DNA of 64,000 bases. It comes from Paraburkholderia adhaesiva. GTDB lineage: Bacteria > Pseudomonadota > Gammaproteobacteria > Burkholderiales > Burkholderiaceae. A program made the position numbers and the translations under genes. The notes below the pieces were generated by a model, which was not told the origin of the DNA, made no database searches, and saw only the letters and a program-made list of their open reading frames with translations. Position 1 is the first letter of the stretch, and the number at the start of each line of letters is the position of its first letter. The stretch covers positions 434,001 to 498,000 of the forward strand of contig NZ_JAJEJQ010000001.1 of the NCBI RefSeq assembly GCF_021390575.1, in the 5' to 3' direction. Positions 1 to 10,300 of the stretch are shown one piece after another.

Positions 1-1146
1 CACCTCACGAAAGGGCTTGCCGGGCTCTACGTCGTCTATGGCGACGAGCATCTGCTGGCCCAGGAGGCGTGCGACCGCATTCGCGCGGCCGCACGCGCGG
101 CGGGCTACACCGACCGGTCGGTGTTCACCGTCGAGCGCGGTTTCGACTGGAGTTCGCTGCTCGGAGCCAGCCAGTCGATGTCGCTTTTCGGCGATCGCCA
201 ACTGGTCGAGTTGCGCATTCCCTCGGGCAAGCCGGGCAAGGAAGGCGCGGACGCGCTGAAGACGCTCGCTGGATCGGCAAATCCCGACGTGCTCATGCTT
301 GTCACGCTGCCGCGCCTGGACGCAGCGACACAGAAGTCGGCGTGGTTCACGGCGCTGGCCGACAGCGGCGTCGCGCTGAAGGTCGATCCCGTCGAACGCG
401 CGCAATTGCCGAACTGGATCGGCCAGCGTCTCGCACAGCAGGGCCAGCGCGTAGCGCCCGGCGAGGACGGGCGGCGCGCACTGCAATTTGTCGCGGAGCG
501 TGTCGAGGGCAACCTTCTCGCGGCCCATCAGGAGATCCAGAAACTCGGCCTGCTTTATCCCCAGGGGGTGCTGAGCTTCGAACAGATTCACGACGCCGTC
601 CTCAACGTGGCGCGCTACGACGTCTTCAAGCTCAATGAAGCGATGCTGACCGGCGACGCGGGGCGGCTCGCGCGCATGCTCGACGGTTTGCGCGGCGAGG
701 GTGAGGCTTCCGTGCTGGTGCTTTGGGCGGTCGTCGAGGAGATCCGCACGCTATTGCGCGTCAAGCGCGGCATCGCAGCGGGTAAGCCACTCGCGATGTT
801 GTTGCGCGAGAACCGTGTCTGGGGGCCGCGCGAGCGGCTGATCGGCCCGGCGCTGTCGCGCCTTACCGAGCCGGCGCTGGAGCGTGCGCTCGTGCTGGCG
901 GCGCGGCTGGACCGTCAAGTGAAGGGGCTTGCGGCGCAGGCGCGCGGCGAGTGGCGCAATGCGCTGCCGCCGGACGCGTGGGACGGTCTCTTTGAACTCG
1001 CGATGACGGTCGCTTCGCCACGCGATTCGATCCCCTCTGCGCGGCCGTCTGCTGCTGTGGCCGCGCGCGGCGTCGCTGGGCCAGCGGGCCGCACCGCGTC
1101 GGGCGGCCGACCGCCGTCCGCAGGGCCGGTGCGCCGGCCAGGCTGA
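1..1146 (+). CDS. holA: DNA polymerase III delta subunit (HolA), 5' end cut by window
   Basis: The reading frame is open from the first base of the window, so the start codon lies upstream. The visible 381 residues begin in the N-terminal domain, with a [12 protein letters not shown] segment typical of HolA (E. coli HolA is 343 aa, so little is missing). HolA is the delta subunit of the clamp loader: it opens the beta sliding clamp so that it can be placed on primed DNA. An in-frame GTG at 121 would give a shorter product but would delete the conserved N-terminal motif, so it is not the start. The C-terminal 50 residues are low-complexity Ala/Pro/Arg, beyond the usual family end. The identity is recognised from sequence, and proA downstream matches the Burkholderia order. 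Confidence 0.92.
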   Translation, partial: HLTKGLAGLYVVYGDEHLLAQEACDRIRAAARAAGYTDRSVFTVERGFDWSSLLGASQSMSLFGDRQLVELRIPSGKPGKEGADALKTLAGSANPDVLMLVTLPRLDAATQKSAWFTALADSGVALKVDPVERAQLPNWIGQRLAQQGQRVAPGEDGRRALQFVAERVEGNLLAAHQEIQKLGLLYPQGVLSFEQIHDAVLNVARYDVFKLNEAMLTGDAGRLARMLDGLRGEGEASVLVLWAVVEEIRTLLRVKRGIAAGKPLAMLLRENRVWGPRERLIGPALSRLTEPALERALVLAARLDRQVKGLAAQARGEWRNALPPDAWDGLFELAMTVASPRDSIPSARPSAAVAARGVAGPAGRTASGGRPPSAGPVRRPG

Positions 1147-1343
1147 GCCGCCACGGCTCGCCCGGCCAGCCGACCGGCACCTGCTTCCAGCCATCCTGCG
1201 GGGCGATATCGCCACGCGGCCGGCGCTTCGCAACGCTGTTCCGCCTGCCGGGCAGGCCAGGCAGACCACCCGCGCTGGCCTTACAATCAATTTTTCCTGA
1301 ATACGGCTGCGCACGCACTACGCGCCGCATCACGACAGACATC

Positions 1344-2615
1344 ATGGATATCGACCAGTACATGACCGACCTCGGCCGCCGCGCCCGACAGGCCTCGCGA
1401 GCGATGGCCCGGGCGTCGACCGCGGCGAAGAACGCCGCGCTCGAAGCGGTGGCCCAGGCCATCGAGCGCGAGGCGCAGCAACTGAAGGACGCAAACGCAC
1501 GCGACCTCGCGCGCGCAAAGGAGAAGGGCCACGACTCCGCTTTCATCGACCGGCTGACGCTCTCGGACAAGGCGCTGCGGACAATGGTCGAAGGCCTGCG
1601 CCAGGTTGCGGCACTGGCCGATCCGATCGGTGAGATCAACAACCTCAAGTACCGCCCGAGCGGCATCCAGGTGGGTCAGATGCGCGTGCCGCTCGGTGTG
1701 ATCGGCATCATCTACGAATCGCGGCCGAACGTGACGATCGACGCCGCGGCGCTGTGCCTGAAGTCGGGTAACGCGACAATCCTGCGCGGCGGTTCCGAAG
1801 CGCTCGAGTGCAACACGGCGCTTGCGAAGCTGATCGGCGAAGGGCTCGCGGCTGCGGGGCTGCCGCAGGACGCGGTGCAGGTGGTCGAGACCGCCGATCG
1901 CGCGGCGGTGGGCAAGCTCATCACGATGACCGAATACGTCGACGTGATCGTGCCGCGCGGCGGCAAGAGCCTGATCGAGCGCCTGATGGCCGAGGCTCGT
2001 GTGCCGATGATCAAGCATCTCGACGGCATCTGCCACGTCTACGTGGACGACCGCGCCGATATCGCGAAGGCACTCACCGTCTGTGATAACGCGAAGACGC
2101 ACCGCTACGGCACCTGCAACACGATGGAGACGTTGCTCGTCGCACGCGGCATCGCGAACGAGGTGCTGCCGCCGCTCGGCCGTCTCTATCGCGCCAAGGA
2201 CGTCGAATTGCGCGTCGATCCGACTGCACGCGCGATTCTCGCCGATGCGGGTGTCGGCCCGCTCGTGGATGCCGTCGAAGAAGACTGGCGCACCGAATAC
2301 CTCGCCCCCGTGCTGGCGATCAAGGTGGTGGACCACCTCGACGACGCCATCGAGCACATCAACACATACGGCTCGGCGCACACCGATGCGATCGTCACCG
2401 AAGACCACGACCGCGCGATGCGCTTCTTGCGCGAAGTGGATTCGGCGAGCGTGATGGTGAACGCCTCGACGCGATTCGCGGACGGCTTCGAATTCGGCCT
2501 GGGCGCAGAGATCGGCATTTCGAACGACAAGCTGCATGCGCGAGGCCCGGTCGGGCTCGACGGTTTGACGTCGCTCAAGTACGTGGTGCTCGGCCACGGC
2601 GAAGGGCGGCAATAA
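1344..2615 (+). CDS. proA: Gamma-glutamyl phosphate reductase (ProA)
   Basis: This 423-residue cytosolic enzyme carries out the second step of proline biosynthesis: NADPH-dependent reduction of gamma-glutamyl phosphate to glutamate-5-semialdehyde. It belongs to the aldehyde dehydrogenase superfamily. The catalytic cysteine is visible at residue 258 in [10 protein letters not shown]. The PRGG and ESRPNVT segments are also characteristic, and the length is normal for the family. The ATG at 1344 is the natural start because MDIDQYM matches ProA N-termini. It follows holA by about 200 bp, and a G+C-rich hairpin follows the stop. No proB is nearby, which is usual in this group, where proB sits with obgE. 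Confidence 0.97.
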   Translation: MDIDQYMTDLGRRARQASRAMARASTAAKNAALEAVAQAIEREAQQLKDANARDLARAKEKGHDSAFIDRLTLSDKALRTMVEGLRQVAALADPIGEINNLKYRPSGIQVGQMRVPLGVIGIIYESRPNVTIDAAALCLKSGNATILRGGSEALECNTALAKLIGEGLAAAGLPQDAVQVVETADRAAVGKLITMTEYVDVIVPRGGKSLIERLMAEARVPMIKHLDGICHVYVDDRADIAKALTVCDNAKTHRYGTCNTMETLLVARGIANEVLPPLGRLYRAKDVELRVDPTARAILADAGVGPLVDAVEEDWRTEYLAPVLAIKVVDHLDDAIEHINTYGSAHTDAIVTEDHDRAMRFLREVDSASVMVNASTRFADGFEFGLGAEIGISNDKLHARGPVGLDGLTSLKYVVLGHGEGRQ

Positions 2616-2620
2616 TCATC

Positions 2621-2651
2621 AGCGGCGCACGCCCCGGCGTGCGCCGCTTTC
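2621..2651 (+). terminator. Hairpin after proA, likely intrinsic terminator
   Basis: A perfect 12-bp stem (2621-2632 with 2637-2648) has a CCCG loop and is followed by TTCTCTTTC. The T-tract is interrupted, so termination may be moderate. It begins six bases after the proA stop codon. Confidence 0.7.
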
Positions 2652-2732
2652 TCTTTCGCACGACCGCTTGAGCGCACTGATGCCGCTGGCGTTTTTCACT
2701 GTCGTGCTCTCGTCAAACAAGAAGGCACACCG

Positions 2733-3149
2733 ATGCTCTGGGTAAAGACGTTTCACATCGTACTGATCGCATCCTGGTTCGCAGGCCTGTTCTACCTGCC
2801 GCGCATCTTCGTGAATCTGGCGATGGAAACCGAGCCCGCCGCAGTGAAGCGCCTCCTCCTCATGGCGCGCAAGCTGTACCGTTTCATGACGTTGATCGCC
2901 GTGCCCGCGCTGCTGTGCGGACTGTGGCTATGGCTCGTGGTGGGCATCGGGCAAGGGCAGGGATGGATTCACGCGAAGGTCGGCGTGGTCGTGCTGCTCA
3001 TCATCTATCACGCGTACTGCGGCCGCTTGCTGAGGACGTTCGAGCGCGGCGAGAATCGCCGGTCCGACAAGTGGTATCGATTCTTCAACGAACTCCCGGT
3101 GCTCGGCATGCTGGCGGCCGTGGCGCTTGTCGTGATCAAACCCTTCTGA
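2733..3149 (+). CDS. hemJ: HemJ/CopD-like integral membrane protein
   Basis: This 138-residue protein is very hydrophobic, with about four predicted membrane helices (roughly residues 5-25, 50-72, 82-100 and 118-136). It resembles the UPF0093/HemJ family, the oxygen-independent-type protoporphyrinogen IX oxidase used in haem synthesis by many proteobacteria without HemG or HemY. The early histidine (residue 8, in KTFHIVLIASW), the LFYLPRIFV segment and the KWYRFFNELP segment fit HemJ. The related CopD-like annotation is often given to the same proteins, so the function is a family-based inference. It follows proA by about 115 bp and may have its own promoter. Confidence 0.75.
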   Translation: MLWVKTFHIVLIASWFAGLFYLPRIFVNLAMETEPAAVKRLLLMARKLYRFMTLIAVPALLCGLWLWLVVGIGQGQGWIHAKVGVVVLLIIYHAYCGRLLRTFERGENRRSDKWYRFFNELPVLGMLAAVALVVIKPF

Positions 3150-3249
3150 TTTGCCTTTCCCTTCCACGCGGGCGGCTCAGATGCCGTCCGACGCCTTGTG
3201 GCGCTTGTGTGTCGACACCACGCGCCATCCTCTCGCGCTTTGCGCGCAG

Positions 3250-3612
3250 TCATCCGTAACCGAAACCTGAGCGGCTCGCGGGCGGGCCCGAGCGTATAGC
3301 GGCCCGTCCCGCTTCGATGGTCACGTCACCCGCGAACACTATGCGCAGGTCGTCGAGCGCATGCGGGATGCCCTCGTGCAGCTCCGCTGTGGACAGCATT
3401 TCGCATTTGCTGTGTCGTGCATCGTTGGACCTCACTTCGACAAACGCATTGACGGGCAGGTCGTTGGGTAACGGCCGATTGTCGGTGGTGGCTGTCTGCA
3501 TCCGCTGAAACACGATCTGCGGGATATTCGGACTGTCGCCGGCTGTTGGCATGCCGGTGAGCGACGTTGTCGCGGAAACGCTGGCAGGGCCGAATTGATA
3601 AATGGGGCCCAT
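3250..3612 (-). CDS. Hypothetical protein, uncertain
   Basis: This is a 120-residue open frame on the minus strand with no family I recognise. It is neither clearly hydrophobic nor repetitive. The middle part (residues about 55-100, NAFVEVRSNDARHS then DDLRIVFAGDV) looks like ordinary protein, while the C-terminus is rich in Arg, Ser and Gly. The start at 3612 has no convincing ribosome binding site. It lies between hemJ and the adhesin gene in DNA less GC-rich than the surroundings. It could be a real accessory gene, a decayed remnant or chance; overlapping frames on the other strand are shorter. Confidence 0.3.
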   Translation of the reverse strand: MGPIYQFGPASVSATTSLTGMPTAGDSPNIPQIVFQRMQTATTDNRPLPNDLPVNAFVEVRSNDARHSKCEMLSTAELHEGIPHALDDLRIVFAGDVTIEAGRAAIRSGPPASRSGFGYG

Positions 3613-4398
3613 GATTTTTATTTCGCATTACATATAAATTTGACTAGTCCCCTAGGACTATCGGCCCGTAACTGTTTTCCGAACGGGATAGGACCACGAC
3701 CGTCGCAATGGTGCTCAGTTAGCGGGGTGTCACAACGAATTGTCGGACGACGCGACGTCGTTGGCGACGGACAGATGCTGTATGGGCCACTGCGATTGCG
3801 AGTCGTAAAAGATGCTCGGGTTTTTTTGAAAAAAGATTTGGCTGAGATACGGGGATATTTCCTTTTAAAAGTAAATTTATGAGATTCAAGGTTCAGGAGG
3901 TAAATGTGGGGGCGTCTTTTTTGATTTTAAGGAAATGAAGGGATTAGGTATTTGTGTTTGATATTTAAAAAGATCCATTTTCGGTTTGTACAGTCGATCA
4001 TCCATCAAGACCACATTGATCCACTTCGCATAGAGCCAACATCGTGATTGCCTGAAATGCTTTGGCCTTGCACGACGCTTCTGTGCCTTGCGCCCAATCC
4101 CGGCTTATAGCGCGCAATCGTTTCGGAGTTCTCTTATGTTCGCGCGAATTGCAGATACCTAAGATCGCGTGTGGCATAGAGGGTCGATTTACGGCAATGC
4201 GTCGGTGCTTCTTCTGAATCTGTCAGCGTTGTTTATCCGCGTTGTGGTTGATTTAAGTCGCCGAGCGTAAGCAGCCCATGAATGCTCCTTTAAACGAAGT
4301 AGCGGTCGGGCTCGCTTGCCGGGCCCGGCCGCTTTGCGACTGCGTGTCCCCACGCAGGCGTCATCTGGTTGGTATCCGGTCTTTAATCAGGGCAAAAG
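3613..4398. other. Low-GC intergenic region upstream of the adhesin gene
   Basis: About 790 bases hold no supported gene. By eye the segment 3800-4020 is much more A+T-rich than the rest of the window, with runs of T and A, which suggests acquired or decayed DNA. A perfect inverted repeat is at 3645-3660. The promoter of the adhesin gene must lie here, but no near-consensus -35/-10 pair was found. Confidence 0.6.
3645..3660. promoter_or_regulatory. Palindromic site, candidate regulator-binding operator
   Basis: The 16-base sequence TAGTCCCCTAGGACTA is a perfect inverted repeat with 6-bp arms around CCTA. It lies 33 bases upstream of the minus-strand hypothetical ORF and about 740 bases upstream of the adhesin. 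Its size and symmetry fit a dimeric regulator site. The regulator is unknown and the assignment is inference. Confidence 0.35.
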
Positions 4399-7300
4399 AT
4401 GAATAAGGCATATAGGTCAGTCTGGAACGAGGTTACAGGTACATGGGTCGCGGTGCAGGAGAACGCGGCGGCACGGGGAAAGAGATCGTCGTCGCGGGCA
4501 GCGAAGGTCCTGAATGCGGCTGTGATACTTGGGGCCGGTTCGCTTGCTGCGAGTGCCGCGTACGCGGATACTACGTGCGACGCAGAAAGTGCTTCGTTGA
4601 CAGGTTGTGACACGTCGTCGTCGGTGGCTCCGGTGGCGTCGAACGGTTCTGGCGTAGATACCAGTGGCCGGACATGGAATTTCGCCATGCTTAACACTTA
4701 CCAAAAGGTGAATGGTCTAAACGACGGCGTGGGCTCGACGCCGGTCTCCGATCCGGCGCAGGCGGCCGCGGCCGGAGCGATTGCGATCGGCTCGCAGGCG
4801 TATACAACCGGCACGGGTGGGGTAGCGTTGGGCGTACAGGCGTACGCCCAGGCGAAGGATTCTGTGGCGCTGGGTATGGGATCGGTCGCGAACCAGGAAA
4901 ACACGGTGTCCGTGGGTACTGACGGCACGGGTTCCTATGTCGCGAGGGACGACAACGGCACCGCCATCGCCACCATCCAGAATCAGGCGAACACGCGCCG
5001 CATTGTGAATATGGCGGCCGGTCAGGGCGACACCGATGCGGTGAACGTCAGCCAGCTCAAAGGCGCGACAGATGCGCTCGGTGGTGGCGCTGGCGTGAAC
5101 GCGGACGGCTCAATCAAGGCGCCGTCATATTCCGTCAGCGGTGGCACGTATAGCGACGTTGGCTCAGCGCTGCAAGCGGTTGACGGTGCCGCGCAAGCCG
5201 GTTTGGCGGAGGCAGTCAAGTACGACTCGTCGGCACACGACAAGGTGACGCTGGGCGGCGAGGGTTCGGGCACGCCGGTGAAGCTTCTGAACGTGGCGGT
5301 GGGCACGCTCTCGGCGTCGAGCACGGATGCGGTGAACGGTTCGCAGCTCTATGCGACGAACCAGAAGCTCGATCAGACGACGGGTGATGTCACGAACATC
5401 CAGTCGCAACTGGCGGACGCGGTCGCGTACGATTCGTCGGCACACGACAAGGTGACGCTGGGCGGCGTGGGTTCGAGTACGCCGGTGAAGCTTCTGAACG
5501 TGGCGGTGGGCACGCTCTCGGCGTCGAGCACGGACGCGGTGAACGGCTCGCAACTCTACGCGACGAACCAGAAGCTCGATCAGACGACGGGCGATGTCAC
5601 GAACATCCAGTCGCAACTGGCGGACGCGGTGGCGTACGATTCGTCGGCACACGACAAGGTGACGCTGGGCGGCGTGGGTTCGAGTACGCCGGTGAAGCTT
5701 CTGAACGTGGCGGTGGGCACGCTCTCGGCGTCGAGCACGGACGCGGTGAACGGCTCGCAACTCTACGCGACGAACCAGAAGCTCGATCAGACGACGGGCG
5801 ATGTCACGAACATCCAGTCGCAACTGGCGGACGCGGTGGCGTACGACTCGTCGGCACACGACAAGGTGACGCTGGGCGGCGTGGGTTCGAGTACGCCGGT
5901 GAAGCTGCTGAACGTGGCGGTGGGGACGCTCTCGGCGTCGAGCACGGATGCGGTGAACGGTTCGCAGCTCTATGCGACGAACCAGAAGCTCGATCAGACG
6001 ACGGGTGATGTCACGAACATCCAGTCGCAACTGGCGGACGCGGTCGCGTACGATTCGTCGGCACACGACAAGGTGACGCTGGGCGGCGTGGGTTCGAATA
6101 CGCCGGTGAAGTTGCTGAACGTGGAGGACGGTACGCTTTCGGCGACGAGCACGGACGCGGTGAACGGCTCGCAACTCTATGCGACCAACCAGAAGCTTGA
6201 TCAGACGACGGGTGACGTCACAAACATCCAGTCGCAACTGGCGGACGCGGTAGTGTACGACTCGTCGGCACACGACAAGCTGACGCTGGGTGGGGTGGGT
6301 TCGGCCACGCCGGTGACGCTGCACAATGTGGCACCGGGCAATCTCTCGGCGACGAGCACGGACGCGGTGAACGGTTCGCAGCTCTACGCGACGAACCAGA
6401 AGCTCGACACGACGGCGGGTGACGTAACGGACATCCAGTCGCAGCTCGCGGACGCGGTGTTATATGACTCGTCAGCACACGACTCGGTGACGCTCGGTAG
6501 TTCGGGTGTGTCTCCGGTGGTGTTGCGCAACGTGGCGGCAGGTATCTCTTCAAACGATGCGGTCAACGTAGGTCAGTTGACCTCGGCGGGCTTCCAGCTC
6601 GACAACTCAGGCGCGGTCCTCAACCAGGCCGCGACCTACGACGTCGGTTCGATCACGGCTGGCAACCCCACGATTACATTGAATCCTGGCACCGGTAACA
6701 GCGTGTATTACCGGAACGGCAATCGCAATGACGGCCTGCTGCCGACAGGTACGCGCATCAGTAACGTCGCCACCGGCATCCTGGATACGGACGCGGCGAA
6801 CGTCGGCCAAGTCCACGACATCGTGAACGCGTCCTCAAACAGCCAAGGCCAAACCGGCGCGACGCTGATGAGTGCGACGATGCTGGCCCCGCAGTCGGAT
6901 GGTTCCGGTGTTGATGTCAGCGGTCGGACATGGAGTTTCGACATGCTTAACACATACCAAAAGGTGAACGGTCTAAACGACGGCGTGGGCTCGACACCGG
7001 TCTCCGATCCGGCGCGGGCGACCGCGGCCGGAGCGATTGCGATCGGCTCGCAGGCGTATACAACCGGCACGGGTGGGGTAGCGTTGGGCGTACAGGCGTA
7101 CGCCCAAGGGAATGATTCTGTGGCGCTGGGTGCGGGATCGGTCGCGAACCAGGCAAACACGGTGTCCGTGGGTACTGACGGCACGGGTTCCTATCAAGCG
7201 TTGGACGGCAACGGCGCCCTCATCGCCACCATCCAGAACCAGCCGAACACGCGCCGCATCGTGAATATGGCGGCCGGTCAGGGCGACACCGATGCAGTGA

Positions 7301-10300
7301 ACGTCAGCCAGCTCAAAGGCGTGACAGATGCGCTCGGCGGCGGCGCTGGCGTGAACGCGGACGGATCAATCAAGGCGCCGTCATATTCCTTCGGCGGCAA
7401 GACCTATGGCGACGTTGGTTCGGCGCTGCAGGCGGTTGACGACGCCGCGCAAGCCGGTTTGGCGGACGCGGTGGCGTACGACTCGTCGGCACACGACAAG
7501 GTGACGCTGGGCGGCGTGGGTTGGGGTACGCCGGTGAAGCTGCTGAACGTGGCGGCGGGCACGGTTTCGGCGTCGAGCACGGACGCGGTGAACGGCTCGC
7601 AGCTCTACGGCCAGGCAGCAAGTACGGCCAGTGCGTTGGGTGGCGGGACGAAGGTCAACTCGGACGGCACGCTGAGTGCACCGAGCTATGACCTGGGTTC
7701 CGGTACAGGTACGTACAGCGATGTCGGCTCCGCGCTCACTGCCGTGGCCGCGCTCGCCAGGGGCGGTTCGGTAGATGCAGTCGTCTACGACACGTCGGCA
7801 CACGACAAGCTGACGCTCGGCGGTACAAGCTCCGCGGTTCCCGTGCAGCTCACGAACGTGGCGAAGGCGACGACTGCCAGTGACGCTGTAAACCTCGAAC
7901 AGTTGCAGGAGGCGGGTCTGAGCGTCGACTCGTCGGGTAACGTGACGAATGCGTTCGTGGCCTATGACGACTCCACGAAGAAGTCGGTGACGTTCGGCGG
8001 TACGAATCCGAGTGCGCCGGTGGCGCTGCACAACGTGGCAGCGGGTGCGCAAGGCACGGACGCGGTGAATGTGTCGCAACTCGAAGCCGCAGGCCTGGCG
8101 ATCGACTCGTCTGGCAACGTGACGAACGCGTTTGTCGCCTATGACGACACGAACAAGGATTCGGTGACGCTCGGCGGTAAGGGCTCGAACTTGCCGGTGG
8201 GGTTGCACAACGTGGCGAATGCGACGAGCGCCAGTGACGCCGTGAACCTTGCCCAGTTGCAGCAGGCCGGTCTTGATGTCGATGCTTCGGGCAATGTGAC
8301 GAACGCATTCGTTGCCTATGACAGCACGGACAAGAAGTCGGTGACGTTCGGCGGCCTGAATCCGAGCGCGCCGGTAGAGTTGCACAACGTGGCGGCGGGG
8401 GCGGTCAGCGCGTCGAGTTCCGACGCGGTGAACGGCTCGCAGCTCTACGGCCTGGCGGCGAGTACGGCCACCGCGTTGGGTGGCGCGACGAAGGTCAATG
8501 CGGATGGCTCACTCAGTGCACCGAGCTACGACGTGCAGGGTGCCGGTACGTACAGCGATGTCGGTTCGGCTCTTGATGCTGTGGCCGCGCTCGCCAGGGG
8601 AGGCTCGGCGGACGCTGTCCTCTACGACACATCGGCGCACGACAAGCTGACACTCGGCGGCGAGAAACCCGGGGCTCCCGCAGTGCAGCTCACGAACGTG
8701 GCGAACGCGACGGGAGCCAGCGATGCTGTGAACCTTCGCCAGTTGCAGCAGGCTGGTCTGGACGTCGACTCGTCGGGCAACGTGACGAACGCGTTTGTCG
8801 CCTATGACGACACGAACAAGGATTCGGTGACGCTCGGCGGTAAGGGCACGAACGTGCTGGTGGGGTTGCACAACGTGGCAAATGCGACGAGCGCCGGTGA
8901 TGCCGTGAACCTTGCCCAGTTGCAGCAGGCGGGGCTGGACGTCGATTCGTCGGGCAACGTGACGAACGCATTTGTCGCCTATGACAACACGGACAAGAAG
9001 TCGGTGACGTTCGGCGGCCCGAATTCGACCGTGCCGGTGGGCCTGCACAACGTGGCGGCAGGGGCGGTCAGCGCGTCGAGCTTCGACGGGGTGAACGGCT
9101 CGCAGCTCTACGGCCTGGCGGCGAGTACGGCCAGCGCGTTGGGCGGCGCGACGAAGGTCAATTCGGATGGCACGCTCAGTGCACCGAGCTACAACCTGCA
9201 GGGTGCCGGAACGTACAGCGATGTCGGCTCGGCTCTTGATGCTGTGGCCGCGCTCGCCAGGGGAGGCTCGGCCGACGCTGTCCTCTACGACACATCGGCG
9301 CACGACAAGCTGACGCTCGGCGGCGAGAAACCCGGGGCTCCGGCCGTGCAGCTCACGAACGTGGCGAACGCGACGGAAGCCAGCGACGCTGTGAACCTTC
9401 GACAGTTGCAGCAGGCCGGTCTGACCGTCGACTCGTCGGGCAACGTGACGAATTCGTTCGTTGCCTACGACGACTCATCCAAGGACATGGTGACATTCGG
9501 CGGTAAGGGTTCGACCACGCCGGTCACCCTGCGAAACGTCGCGAACGCGACTCAGGCGAGCGACGCGGTCAACCTCGCGCAGTTCGAAGCAGCTGGTCTG
9601 ACCGTTGACTCGTCGGGTAACGTGACGAACGCCTTCGTCACCTACGACGACGCGTCGAAGGCGCAGATTACGCTTGGCGGCTCGGGCGGCACGGTGATCA
9701 CGAACGTCAAGGACGGCTCCGTGAACGCAAGCAGTACCGACGCCGTGAACGGTTCGCAACTGTACGCGATCAAACAGCAGTTGGACTCATCGGGTCTCGG
9801 CCTCGTGATGCAGAACGACGAAGGGACGATCACGGTCGGCGCCAACACCAACGGCAATCTGGTGGACTTCTCCGGCACGTCAGGCCCGCGCACGCTGACC
9901 GGCGTCGCAGGTGGCTCGGTGAATGCCACGAGCAACGATGCGGTCAATGGCGCTCAGCTCTACGGCGCGGCACAGAGCACCGCATCGGCGCTCGGTGGAG
10001 GCTCGACGGTCAATCCGGATGGCACGGTGACGGCGCCAACCTATAAGCTGGGCGACACGACGGTCAACAACGTTGGTGACGCGCTCACCAATCTCGACGG
10101 CCGTGTGACGAACCTGCAGAACACGGTGACCAACATCGCCGGGGCAGTGGCCAACGCGGTGCAGTACGACTCGTCGGCACATGATCTGGTGACGCTCGGT
10201 GGCGCGGGCTCCGCGTCCACGGTGAAGCTGACCAACCTGACCGACGCGGATCTGAGCGCGACCAGCACCGACGCAGTAACGGGCGCTCAGCTGTACGCCA

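Noticed and set aside
5164..6324. A 386-codon minus-strand frame with internal repeats
   Set aside because: It mirrors the 207-bp repeats of the adhesin on the opposite strand. Its repeats result from the sense repeats, and the product (His/Arg/Val repeats) resembles no protein family.
5221..6462. Possible CRISPR-like array because of regular repeats
   Set aside because: Units are 207 bases, contiguous and coding, with no spacers and no cas genes. They belong to the adhesin stalk.
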